From Chirona hameri (Eukaryota > Arthropoda > Thecostraca > Balanomorpha > Balanidae), in NCBI GenBank assembly GCA_036785665.1, contig JAXIVJ010001988.1:1-64000 (forward strand): DNA of 64,000 nt, in the 5' to 3' direction. This document shows, one piece after another, positions 35,068-45,177 of the stretch (its first letter is position 1; each line of letters opens with the position of its first letter). Below the pieces are notes generated by a model. The model was given only the letters and a program-made list of their open reading frames with translations, did no database searches and was not told the origin of the DNA. Both the position numbers and the translations under genes were made by a program.

Positions 35068-36005
35068 TTCCGCGGTGGACCGATTTTCTCTCTCGTCATT
35101 CCGCGGTGGACCTATTCTCTCTCTCGTCATTCCGCGGTGGACCTGTTTTCTCTCTCGTCATTCCGCGGTGGACCTATTTTCTCTCTCGTCATTCCGCGGT
35201 GGACCTATTTTCTCTCTCGTCATTCCGCGGTGGACCTATTTTCTCTCTCGTCATTCCGCGGTGGACCTATTTTCTCTCTCGTCATTCCGCGGTGGACCTG
35301 TTTTCTCTCTCGTCATTCCGCGGTGGACCTATTTTCTCTCTCGTCATTCCGCGGTGGACCTATTTTCTCTCTCGTCATTCCGCGGTGGACCTGTTTTCTC
35401 TCTCGTCATTCCGCGGTGGACCTATTTTCTCTCTCGTCATTCCGCGGTGGACCTATTTTCTCTCCCGTCATTCCGCGGTGGACCTGTTTTCTCTCTCGTC
35501 ATTCCGCAGTGGACCTATTTTCTCTCTCGTCATTCCGCAGTGGACCTGTTTTCTCTCTCGTCATTCCGCGGTGGACCTGTTTTCTCTCTCGTCATTCCGC
35601 AGTGGACCTGTTTTCTCTCTCGTCATTCCGCAGTGGACCTATTTTCTCTCTCGTCATTCCGCGGTGGACCTGTTTTCTCTCTCGTCATTCCGCAGTGGAC
35701 CTGTTTTCTCTCTCGTCATTCCGCAGTGGACCTATTTTCTCTCTCGTCATTCCGCAGTGGACCTGTTTTCTCTCTCGTCATTCCGCAGTGGACCTGTTTT
35801 CTCTCTCGTCATTCCGCAGTGGACCTATTTTCTCTCTCGTCATTCCGCAGTGGACCTGTTTTCTCTCTCGTCATTCCGCAGTGGACCTGTTTTCTCTCTC
35901 GTCATTCCGCAGTGGACCTATTTTCTCTCTCGTCATTCCGCAGTGGACCTATTTTCTCTCTCGTCATTCCGCAGTGGACCTATTTTCTCTCTCGTCATTC
36001 CGCGG
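35068..36005. repeat. 31-bp minisatellite, ~30 copies
   Basis: The unit is TTCCGCGGTGGACCTATTTT followed by CTCTCTCGTCA. Because 31 is not a multiple of three, each frame repeats every 93 bp and all three plus frames are open for 300-400 codons. The unit has two main variable sites: GCGGTGG or GCAGTGG, and CCTATTT or CCTGTTT. The first 14 or so units have GCGG and almost all from 35507 onward have GCAG, while the last partial unit reverts to GCGG. Confidence 0.95.
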
Positions 36006-36121
36006 CAAAGTCAAATCGCACGTTGCTTCAATGTAAGCAAGTGGATTATGCGCGCTATGTACGGTACGATGTGTCAATGGTGCCGAAATATGATAGGTAT
36101 GGCTGTGCGTAACTATTACAG

Positions 36122-36122
<1 letters not shown>

Positions 36123-36206
<84 letters not shown>
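36123..36206. repeat. (TA)n microsatellite
   Basis: An uninterrupted TA dinucleotide run of about 42 repeats, 117 bp after the 31-bp array. Confidence 0.95.
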
Positions 36207-36210
<4 letters not shown>

Positions 36211-36455
36211 TTACCTCTTATTATTCTACTATTTGTCTATGCCTTTGCTTTTATTTGCATTATTATTTTGTATTGTATGTATTGACAGTAAAAACACTCT
36301 CCGATGCATACAACGGCTATTCTGAGTGTCGCGTCATGGTTAAAAGGTAGACATGTTAAAAACGACACTTAGCAACATGCATACTGAACCCAAAATACAC
36401 TCCATGATCATACACACACTCACACAGCAACCGACATAAACATACACGACACCCA

Positions 36456-38647
36456 TCATACACCATGTAAAAGCTCACCGAGCTGACGTTTAATAGATGG
36501 TAAAGACGCCTCACGCAAGTCCGGCGGCAACGCGTTGTAGCGCTGTGCTACACTGTATAAAAAGCGTCTCTTGTCGGCTTCGGTTCTCACGCGCGGGAGG
36601 GCCAAATCAGCGTCCTGGCGTGTGCTTCTAGATCGAAACTCAGAGTTTGTCGAAAGCCGGGAAGCGAGAGCCTGTGGTTCCCCGGTGGTGCGAATTTTGT
36701 GAAGAAGATTGAGGGATTGAAGTGCGTACAGCTGCCGGGCGGTGAGCCAGCCCAGTTCATCTCGTACGTCCGATATGTGATCAAATTTACGCCGGCCAGA
36801 CAGCGCGCAAGCCAAAATTGAGGATCTTTTGGAGGCGCTGCATGTTTTTTCTCGGAGCCGTTGTCGAACACCGTCAAACAGTATCGGACGTGCGAGATGA
36901 CAAGGGCGTCGACTATGATAGGAAGAAGTGACGAAGGGATCTGATGACGCACGTGGGTCAGGCCGATGAGGATACCGTTACATGTTTTAACGAGGGCAGA
37001 TACGTGTGAGTCCCACGAGAGGTTATTGTCGAACAGTACGCCAAGGTTCCTCACCGTGGGCTCTCACGCACTATGTCCTCGCGGAACCGAATAGTGGTCG
37101 GGGCCATGCCGCGATAATTTTGACGGGAACCACAGACCATGAGTTCTGTTTTCCCGGTATTTACTTTCAAACCATGGGAATGGAACCAGGCATCGAGAGA
37201 TGATAAAGCCTGTTCCATGGTAGCAATGAGCTGAGGGAGGGATCCTTTTTTGCCTGAGACCAGAATTTGGGTATCGTCAGCGTACTGCACCACGTGCGCC
37301 TGTGGTGCGAACAGGGAAAGATCGTTGGCGAAAGTCTGGAATAGGAGCGAGCCAAGTGAGGATCCTTGCAAGACACCGATAGGATTGGGTAGGGATCGGG
37401 AAAGGTGACGGTTTCCACGCCCGTCAGCTGTACAAACAGATTGAGTGTGGCCAGTGAGGTAAGAGGAAATCCAGGTAGGATCGATAGAATAGGTTTGAAG
37501 TTTGGAAAGGAGGTTTGCGTGGTCGATCACGTCAAAGCATTTTGACAGATCAATGAGACAGAGGAGGGTGATGTCCTGACGGTCGGTGGCGGAAAGAATA
37601 TTATCGGATACGGGGGGCGGGTGGCTCAGTTGGTAGAGCGTCGGACTCGGAATCCAAGGGTTCCGGGTTCGAGTCTGGCTACTGGCGCAAGTCATTCGGT
37701 TCCTCGCCCCGGAGGGGAGTGGTTCTCCTCCCCACCCGCTCCACAACCGTAGCATATAGCTATAGGCGGGACTACGGGGTGGCCGAGAACCACTCCCCTC
37801 CCCCCCCCCTCCACCCCACCCCCAAACAAAATCGGATACGGTAAGAAGCGCGGTTTTGGTGGAGTGATTTGAGCGAAAACCGTGCTGGGAAGAGGAAAAA
37901 AGATGATTGTTAGACATATAAGTGTACAGTTGCCGCTGCACAACTTTCTCTACTAGCTTTGGGAAGGCGGGGGACGATGGAGATGGGACGGAAGTTTGAT
38001 GTTTCGGAGAGGCTCCCATATTTGGGAATGGGATGTACGATGGAGTGTTTCCAGGACGCGGGAAATTCACAGGTTGTGAGACAGGTGTTGATGATATGAA
38101 GGAAGACATGGCCGATGACGTCAAAACAAAGTTTCAAAACCCGGATGCAGATTCCGTCAGAACCACAGGCTCCTGAATTGTTCATAGAAAAGAGGGTAGA
38201 ACGAAGCAAGTCGAGAGAAACAGGCTCCAGAGAGAAAGCGCAAGCGCCAACCCTCGGGAGTCTACAGGGAAGCTGAAGTGGCTCCCCCCCCCCCCCCCCC
38301 TATCCCGAACCTCACCCGCGACACGAGGCCCCACCCCGACGAAGTACTCGTTTAGCTCGTCGGGTGTAGCCTCAGGCGCAGCTCTCTGTGCGGACTTCTT
38401 GCCCTCTATAATTTGGTGAATGTTCCGAAAAATTATGGTAGGACCCTGCTCGCTCGCCCGCCTGGAAATATCTCGTCTTACATCATACCGGATGTCTGAT
38501 TTTACTTTCTTATTAAGAGCGAGGAAGGCCGGGGTCCTACCACTGCAGGCAAGAAGTCCGCGGCGCTGAGCCATCAGCCGCAAGGTGGCGTCCGAGACTG
38601 GGGTGCCGAAGGGTCGTACAGCTTGATGCGCTGTGAAGGGGCATGCA
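36456..38647 (-). pseudogene. LINE with YADD reverse transcriptase, broken
   Basis: On the minus strand the pieces are: a linker region (38583-38182, with GPTIIFRNIHQIIEGKKSA); fingers (38209-37910, HPIPKYGSLSETSNFRPISI); then QHGFRSNHSTKTALL, DLSKCFDVIDH, GVLQGSSLGSLLF and the catalytic YADD at 37284-37273; then thumb and C-terminal region RRKFDHISDVRDELGWL (36815-36456). The endonuclease is missing. At least four frameshifts, a poly-C run at ~38285-38300 and a SINE at 37614-37830 make it non-functional. The group is CR1/Jockey-like by motif; it is related to the LINE at 58.4-61.3 kb, which shares the DHISDV--QLGWL block. The A+C-rich stretch below 36456 is probably its 3' untranslated end. 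Confidence 0.9.
37614..37830 (+). mobile_element. tRNA-derived SINE inserted in the LINE
   Basis: ATCGGATACGG flanks the insert at 37603-37613 and 37831-37841, an exact 11-bp target duplication. The head is tRNA-like with A box TGGCTCAGTTGG (37622-37633) and B box GGTTCGAGTCT (37666-37676). The anticodon-loop position reads CTCGGAA, so the nominal anticodon is CGG (proline-like), although the stem is imperfect. The body has a 14-bp inverted pair, GGGGAGTGGTTCTC (37714-37727) with 37785-37798, C runs and a short A-rich tail. It is a retroposon with an internal pol III promoter and not a tRNA gene. Remarkably, it left the LINE frame open. Confidence 0.9.
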
Positions 38648-38659
38648 AGTCAAGAATAG

Positions 38660-38905
38660 ACAGAAACAATATTTGCATTACATTTACATTACATACATTA
38701 TACATATACATACATTACATATACATTATATATACAGAATATTTTACTTGTACCGCTAACAACGGTTTGTACAATCGCTTTTCGATTACATATAGGAGTG
38801 TGATGTTTTACGTACATGTCAGTGCGTGTGGTTTTAGCGGGGTGACTTTGCCCGTAAATGGCTTATCCCGTCGGCGATCGTGGCAAATAAATAAATTAAA
38901 TAAAT
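38660..38905 (+). mobile_element. Possible retroposon 3' end with AAAT-type tail
   Basis: A TACAT-rich low-complexity stretch (38666-38735) is followed by ~140 bp ending GGCGATCGTGGC and a CAAATAAATAAATTAAATAA tail. The tail resembles the short insert at 32367-32494. No start or target duplication could be set. Confidence 0.4.
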
Positions 38906-38909
38906 ACAA

Positions 38910-39701
38910 AAGGCTATTTTTGGGCAATGCGGTATTTCCCAAATAACATTTTACCTAATAAAGACAGGGAAATAATGTTGACGCCATCGTGTTTGCCTCG
39001 TCAAGGCGCCTCGAATCATATTCATGTTGACCAGGTTAGGTCAACCATGAAATTTGACCTCAGGTCAAGGTCAAGTGGTGACCCACGTATGTAATGTTGC
39101 ATATTGGGAGACGTGTCTCGATGAGACAAACACATTGGTACCGGTTTCACTTCTCTATATTAATTCTGTCGAGTTATTGACAAAAAAAAAGTGTGCATGA
39201 CCTCGGATAAACTCAGCTGAACATGTAGGGGTCACTGAACAAAAATCGCAACTGGGTCATCAAGAATGGCCTATGATAACATGATCCATGAGGAATTGGG
39301 CTGCTGTCATGCGTATCTTCGGAATAGGAAGCATTTGAATATTTCCCCATTGGCTTATAATGGGGAGGTCACGAAATTAACCCGACCTTAGGTCACCGAT
39401 ATAAAACAAAATCTGAAATATACGAATGTTAAGTACCTATGACCTTATGAAATCTTGTAAGTTGGAAACCGATCGATCGAAAACTGTGGCTGTGGTATGA
39501 CCACAAACGTTTTGGAGGTGGGGTCACATGACCTGGGCTGGTGACCTGACCTGAGATGACCCGAGGTAAAAACAAATCAGACTATGTAGGTAATCGATGC
39601 ACAAACACCTGTGCCAAATTTGGCGGCGCTGGGCGCCGCCGTTTTCCCGCTATTTATGACAAACTGGATTGGGGGAATCACCCCCTGGCCGTGCGCGTGC
39701 T
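38910..39701 (+). mobile_element. Family C, right two thirds (copy C7)
   Basis: The sequence enters the family at AAATAACATTTTACCTAATA and runs through CCTCAGGTCAAGGTCAAGTG and GGCGGCGCTGGGCGCCGCCG. The right terminus has drifted to CCCTGGCCGTGCGCGTG followed by CTGAA. The left end is missing. The terminus is itself part of a three-copy tandem repeat. Confidence 0.7.
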
Positions 39702-39925
39702 GAATCCTTTACTGGGGGCCATACAGCCTGGTAGCTGCGGTGTCGTGCGCGTGCTGAATCCTTTACTGGGGGCCATACAGCCTGGTAGCTGCGGTGTCAT
39801 TACACCCAAATCATCATCATCATCATCACCCCCTGGCCGTGCGCGTGCTGAATCCTTTACTGGGGGCCATACAGCCTGGTAGCTGCGGTGTCATTACACC
39901 CAAATCATCATCATCATCACCTTTA
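39684..39925. repeat. Three tandem copies that include a transposon right end
   Basis: Each copy holds GTGCGCGTGCTGAATCC, TTTACTGGGGGCCATACAGC and CTGGTAGCTGCGGTGTC. Two copies add ATTACACCCAAATCATCATC with an ATC run, and two start with the CCCCTGG part of the terminus. The repeated block therefore contains the family C right terminus plus its flank. Confidence 0.8.
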
Positions 39926-39995
39926 AATCCCAGACCCAACATTGCGTTTAGTACCCAGAACGGCTCAAAGGTACTGTTTCGACGGAAGAGTTATA

Positions 39996-41013
39996 ACACG
40001 CGCCCTGGAGGGCCTCTGATAATTACACGCCCTGGAGGGGGGGGGGGGATTTCGCCCCCCCCTATGATCTCGAAAACCGCGCAATGTAGCGACAAGCGGA
40101 AAACGGCGTTAGATATATCGAGACAAGCTCTATCGAAAGTATATCGGTCTTTGTTTAGGTCAGGTCAATATTGAGGTCCCCAGAAGTCACCAAAGGTCAG
40201 ATTTGCCAGTTTTAGGACTTCGCTTCGAATACCCCCAAATATCTCGGGAACTAAGATAGCTAGGAAGAAACGGAAAAAGAACAATCGAAAGCTCTTGAAA
40301 AATATAATGGCCATAGTCACCTCAAATTTTAGTTCAGGTCAATAGTTTAGTCTCCAGAGGTCATCAAAAGTCAAAAATTATATTCTGGTTGGCAAAACTG
40401 TTTTTCGCAAATAACTTTTTACCGAATACAGATAAAGCAATCATTTTGACGCCATCGTGTTTGTCTCGTCAATGCACGTCGAATCATATTCATGTTGACC
40501 AGATTATGCGAACTGAGAAATTTGACCTCAGGTCAAGGTCAAGTGGTGACCCAAGCAGGTCATGTTGCATATTGGTAGACGTTTCTCGACGAGACAAACA
40601 CATTGGTACCGTTTTCACTTCTTTATCTTCATTATGTCGCTAGTTATTGACAAAACAGTGTTGGCGGTCACGAAATAGACCCGACCTTAGGTCACCGATA
40701 TTATAAATCCGAGATCAACAAATTGTAGGTATCTATGACCTAATGAAATCCTGCAGAAACTGATCGGCCTAAAACTGTCGATGCGATATTACTGCAAACG
40801 TTTTGGAGGTGGGGTCATCGTGTGACCTGGTCTGGTGACCTGACCTGAGATGACCCGAGGTCAAGCATTTTACATAATGTGGGTAGCTAATTTCGGAACA
40901 GGTATGAAAAAACGGCTGAGCTGTGCTCCGCCGTTTTTGCGATATCCTCGAAAAACCGGAGGGGTGGGCGGATTTCGCCCCCCCCCCCCCCCCCCTCCCC
41001 TCCAGGGCGCGTG
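39996..41013 (+). mobile_element. Family C, near full length (copy C3)
   Basis: The left end ACACGCGCCCTGGAGGGCC and right end CCCTCCAGGGCGCGTG are inverted. The left end also has the terminus partly repeated 29 bp later (ACACGCCCTGGAGG). Flanks are TATA and ATAATA and not clean TTAA, so the site has mutated. The body is AGGTCA-rich, with G and C runs inside both ends. Confidence 0.8.
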
Positions 41014-41748
41014 ATAATATGTTGTGCAGATAATTCAGGGGCGTCGCCACATATTTTTGAGTGGGGGGAGAACGAAGTGCTGAATGAACCATCAGTACGG
41101 TTCGTGACAATGTGAAGGGAAATCAGTTTTACCTTATATTGTTTCTTAGAAACGCAATTTTTAGCTGTAACTACCAACTTTATTTGTTCTATTTAAAACT
41201 ATAACAGATGATAGATGAAAAGCAATAACTTATTCGGAAATATTCATGGCATATTGTTCAAACGACGCTATATTCGATAAGCACTGCCAGGTGATTCGCT
41301 CATCGCTGTTTGGGATACATATCCTAGTTATTCGTGTTACATATAACGCTATTTCATACTAATTATAAGATTAGTGGCAGCCACCTGTCCGTCTGTCCGT
41401 TCGGATGTCATCCGATTGCTTAATAACTCCGCGCACCTTGCAGTCAAAACCGCGCAATTTGGCATGTTAGTGGGGATGTATAGGGTCGCACTATCGTAGG
41501 CAAATTTTGCGTCGATCCATAACCACAATAGACTGCAATTCTAATTATTCTTAATATGCCGTGAATATCAGAACTTATATGCCCCTTCCGGCTGCCACTG
41601 GACTGGCTTTTTGCTTTCGGGAATGACCATGCTCGGTGGTCATGGGGGTCAGGGTCAGGGGTTTGATATATATTTAGGAGGTCGGTGGTGCGATACAAGG
41701 CAATGTTTGTGGCAAGGCACTTGCGTGTTTGTTCTATCCTCTTCATAG
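41014..41748. other. Unassigned spacer
   Basis: A hAT-like left end, CAGGGGCGTCGCCAC, lies near 41038. A possible partner CGACGCCCTAG near 43219-43229 has no matching target duplication. Nothing else is recognised. Confidence 0.4.
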
Positions 41749-42316
41749 GCTCAGCGCATCTCACTGTTCTGCATGCTGGCCGACACGGGCTGCCCACAAC
41801 TGTACCTACCAGGAGGACGGATCAGTGGCGGATCTACGGTTGGGCAAAATGGACAACCCCCCCCCCCAAAAAAAAACGCCTGAAAGCGGCGCAAAATTTA
41901 CACATTTCCTTATATAGAAGACAATCTAAGCAACTTTTACTAAGGAAAGTTAGCTTTAAATCAGCTAGCAATGCATAAGCAAGCGAAATCCGATGAATTT
42001 TCAGAATTGTGTGAGACTTTTTGGAATTGTGTCCCCCCCCCCTAAACCACCCGTTCTGGATCCGCCAATGGGACGGATAGCCCCGGAACCGGTAACTGCC
42101 GTTGGCTCGTTGTGCGGGGTAGTCGTTTATGGTCGGCTGGTCGAAACAGATGCGTATGAAGTAGCTCATGTACTTGGAGTAATGGATGATGTAGTTATCC
42201 GAAAACTACCTCGGTTTGCAAACTTTGAACGCATTCGGGCAGAACTTGAACGAAATGGCTTGTATATTTTATTTTATAAATTTAGTCCGAAGCTTTTGAA
42301 TGGATATATTTCCTAG
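41749..42316 (+). pseudogene. Candidate terminal exon split by a hAT MITE
   Basis: A pyrimidine-rich tract ending in CAG-like TTCATAG (to 41748) looks like a 3' splice site. Reading on, and skipping the 248-bp MITE at 41823-42070 together with one copy of its 8-bp duplication, gives one open frame of 103 codons to TAG at 42314-42316. It includes MLADTGCPQLYLPG before the insertion and VVVYGRLVETDAYEVAHVL, then DDVVIRKLPRF, after it. The ADTG motif resembles the active site of aspartic proteases, but nothing else supports that, and I do not recognise the family. It could be a host exon, an old retroelement piece or chance. Confidence 0.3.
41823..42070. mobile_element. hAT MITE, 248 bp
   Basis: GGACGGAT is duplicated exactly at 41815-41822 and 42071-42078. 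The ends CAGTGGCGGATCTACGG and CCGTTCTGGATCCGCCAATG are imperfect inverted repeats, and C runs lie inside both. It is non-coding. Confidence 0.9.
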
Positions 42317-43248
42317 GTCAGGACCCGGCATAAACAGTTTGATTACCGAGCGAAGCGAGGTCTTCCGTCCACTAGGGGATTCAATCTACGTATGAGCTCG
42401 TAGCCATGGGTTTCAGAAGCTTATTTCTTTGCAGCTATTCGGTCGAAGTGACTGAAGACTTGCCCTCAAAAACGTTCATGTCGTAAAACCACCTGCCGGT
42501 GTTCCTTTTGTTTTGAGCGCGCCCAGTCGGCCCGGCGGCACAGCGACAGCATGCTGCCACTGTCGTGTCGTCACCGCACGGCGCGCGGCCGCACGGTGCA
42601 TGCGACCTACCGTTTTTTTCCTTCTTCTTTTTTTCTGTTTTTTTGGGGGTGGGTGGGAGGGGAGTTGTTCTCGCCCACCGCGACCTACCGCCGCGGGCGC
42701 CGGCCACCGTCCCGTGGCCAGCCGCACGCGACACCCGATTGGTGCACTATATAGGTGCTAAGCCGGACTGTAATATCTCATTGGCTGTTCACCCAACCAT
42801 GTATGTGAAGTCGTGCGTGTCATGGTAGGGTGTCAGTGTGCCTCCTGACTCGATCCAATACAGATCTTCGCCCCACACTCGCCTCTCACTGGACCGACCA
42901 GAGCAGGACCGACGACGACACCACCACACCTTTCAGCAAGCACAAAGTGTGTCTAAACAACAAATAGGGCACATCAACGCCATAATATGCCCTTTTTCTG
43001 CTACCGAAATTTCATTTGAAATTCCCGTCAACTTCCCTCAAGAAAAGTAAAAATATCTTCCTGATCCTTTCCATTCTTCCATTGCACTGATACTGTTTCC
43101 AAATGCTTTTATGATATTGAAACATGCAATATTTACGAAAAAGTATGGATTTATGTCTCCAAAACGGGGGGGGGGACAATCCCCAGCCTGACGACTAGGG
43201 GGACGGTGGGGCCTACGGCGACGCCCTAGGCAAATATGGATTAAGTGA
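42317..43248. other. Unassigned region with a GC-rich block
   Basis: A GC-rich block at about 42500-42740 contains GCACGGCGCGCGGCCGCACG. It is followed by an ATTGG motif and a CTATATAGG near 42746, which could be a promoter-like CCAAT/TATA arrangement, but no gene follows that I can support. A G run lies near 43166. Confidence 0.35.
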
Positions 43249-43256
43249 CCAACCAT

Positions 43257-43811
43257 CAGTGGCGAAGTTTCTCAAAATCAGTTGAGGGGGCTGAACTCAG
43301 GTCCACTTAGCATACCAAAAAATAGTTTATTCTCATCTGATTCTAATATAAATAGCGGTTTCATTCGATATACAAGAAAATATCTTATTTTTAATTTTGA
43401 TTTGCCTTGATATTTATTTTAATGTGGGCGAGGATGGATGACATTGTGATAACTAATATTATGTAAGTAGAAATGATCTTAACCATGTCAGATATATGTT
43501 TATTTTTAGAAAGAAGCCAGGAAAATAAAAAACAAGCTTTCGGCATTACGCCATTATCAAGTTTCCGTAAAGCTATGCGTTATCAAGCGTAATGCCGAAA
43601 GCTTGTTTTTATATCTTCCTGTTTTTTTTCTTCTAAAAATGAAAATATTTTTCATGGTTAAGATCATTTTCCCTTGCATAATATTTATATATATGTTTCG
43701 TTCCCTTTTTATTGTTGCTGTAAGTCAAATATCTACTTTTAAGTTGAGAGGGATGAGGTACAAGTGGAGGGGGCCGAAGCCCCCTCAATTGAATACGATC
43801 CTACACCCCTA
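43257..43811. mobile_element. hAT element, 555 bp, containing a foldback
   Basis: CCAACCAT is duplicated exactly at 43249-43256 and 43812-43819. The left end CAGTGGCGAAG and right end CCTACACCCCTA have drifted, but inner GTTGAGGGGGCT and AGCCCCCTCAATT are clear inverted matches. The interior carries the long foldback at 43455-43685. Confidence 0.8.
43455..43685. repeat. 231-bp foldback with AGCTTTCGG stem
   Basis: The outer arms pair (AATATTATG with CATAATATT; GATCTTAACCATG with CATGGTTAAGATC). The inner stem AACAAGCTTTCGGCATTACG (43531-43550) pairs with 43588-43607. Read outward, the stem gives GGCGTAATGCCGAAAGCTTG, which resembles the AGGGT ... ACCCGAAAGCTCC stem of the foldback at 25128-25315. 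Confidence 0.85.
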
Positions 43812-43955
43812 CCAACCATCCTCCCTTGGAAGCCTTGACTAAATTTGTTGCATCTTCCTGATCCCACACAGGCCACCGTACTGAGCCGCTGCCACAGACT
43901 GAGATTGTGCTGCATTAGTTCGGCGTGGAACGCAACTACCGGTTCCTGGATAATA

Positions 43956-44037
43956 CATGGTTAGCCGGGCGGTGGACCCATGGTTAGCCGGGCGGTGGAC
44001 CCATGGTTAGCCGGGCGGTGGACCCATGGTTAGCCGT
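43956..44037. repeat. 23-bp unit, four copies
   Basis: CATGGTTAGCCGGGCGGTGG plus ACC is repeated in tandem; the last copy is incomplete (CATGGTTAGCCG). Confidence 0.9.
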
Positions 44038-44238
44038 AATTCGGCATCACACTGCTGGCCACAGGTCCGGTGTAAAATGCCAGGTGTTGGTGACGGAGGA
44101 TCACAAATTCACAAACACCGTTTGAACTGGTCTGTCCGATTCAATGTCAATAATATGAATTCCACTCTGGAAAACCCCGTCAATGACATGGCAGAGTCCT
44201 TAGATCGCTGATCTAAACCGCGTGCTCGCAAGGTAGCT

Positions 44239-44568
44239 TAACACGCGCCGTGGAGAGGGGTATGCCACTAACACGCAGTGGAGAGGGGTATGCCACTAAC
44301 ACGCAGTGGAGAGGGGTATGCCACTAACACGCAGTGGAGAGTGGTATGCCACTAACACGCAGTGGAGAGGGGTATGCCACTAACACGCAGTGGGGAGGGG
44401 TATGCCACTAACACGCAGTGGAGAGGGGTATGCCACTAACACGCAGTGGGGAGGGGTATGCCACTAACACGCAGTGGAGAGGGGTATGCCACTAACACGC
44501 AGTGGAGAGGGGTATGCCACTAACACGCAGTGGAGAGGGGTATGCCACTAACGCAGTGGAGAGAGGGC
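44239..44568. repeat. 28-bp minisatellite derived from a transposon terminus
   Basis: About twelve units of TAACACGCAGTGGAGAGGGG plus TATGCCAC. The first unit is the element's own left terminus (TTAACACGCGCCGTGGAG); the second and later units have lost two bases. The final unit runs into the C-run region near 44577. Units 4, 6 and 8 differ by single bases, so the array is young. Confidence 0.9.
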
Positions 44569-45145
44569 ACTTTAGTGCCCCCCCCCCCCTAAGATCTCCA
44601 AAAATATGAGAGCTGCAATGATGAAACTTACAGGGTAGGTAGGGCTATGATTATCTACATTTTGTAAAATTTGCTTGACCTTCGGTCATTATCTGCAAGG
44701 TCAAACGAGGTCACGAAGGTCAAATCTGGCCAAATGTCACATTTGTTTTTTTTTAATTTGATCTCTGTGACGTCACAAGTCACCAGCAATGTGTCCAAAG
44801 TTGCTTCCAGGGATGAACATTGACATTGTCTACCGAATGGCGTTTGAATCATCTCGATCCGACTGTTGGTTCCGAAGATATCGATTTGCCGACCGCGATT
44901 CTGGGAGCCATCTTGGACTAAAAATCCATATAACTCAAAAATGTATCGACCGATTTTACTAAAAATCCATATAACTCAAAAATGTATCGACCGATTTTTA
45001 TTTGTTCAGTCAAACGATGCGCTATTAAGTTGGCGTTAACGTCACGCAACACACACCGCCCTGCTTTGCTTCCTTTTTGAAATATTCACGAACAACATGT
45101 GGGGGGGGGGGGGTACAAAAGTGCCCCCACCCTCCACTGCGCGTG
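44242..45145 (+). mobile_element. TTAA-flanked element family D, 904 bp
   Basis: TTAA lies at 44238-44241 and 45146-45149. The left terminus CACGCGCCGTGGAGAGGG matches the inverse of the right terminus ACCCTCCACTGCGCGTG. The left third is a 28-bp minisatellite made of the terminus. The rest is non-coding, includes a 37-bp direct repeat around ACTCAAAAATGTATCGACC (44926-44998), and has G runs inside the right end. The ends relate it to family C. Confidence 0.85.
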
Positions 45146-45177
45146 TTAATGTAAACAATAGCCAAGTATGTTCCTTG

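Noticed and set aside
35065..36350. Three overlapping frames of 323-414 codons
   Set aside because: A 31-bp repeat keeps all frames open if the unit lacks stops; the longest simply runs on through the TA microsatellite.
37614..37690. Functional proline tRNA gene
   Set aside because: The A and B boxes are good, but the anticodon stem is mismatched, the 3' side does not close the acceptor stem, and the target duplication shows it is a SINE head.
42500..42800. GC-rich block with ATTGG and CTATATAGG as a gene promoter
   Set aside because: No supported coding sequence or splice structure follows within the next kilobase.
41038..43229. Pairing CAGGGGCGTCGCC with GGCGACGCCCTAG as a 2.2-kb hAT element
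   Set aside because: The flanking 8-mers AGATAATT and GCAAATAT do not match.
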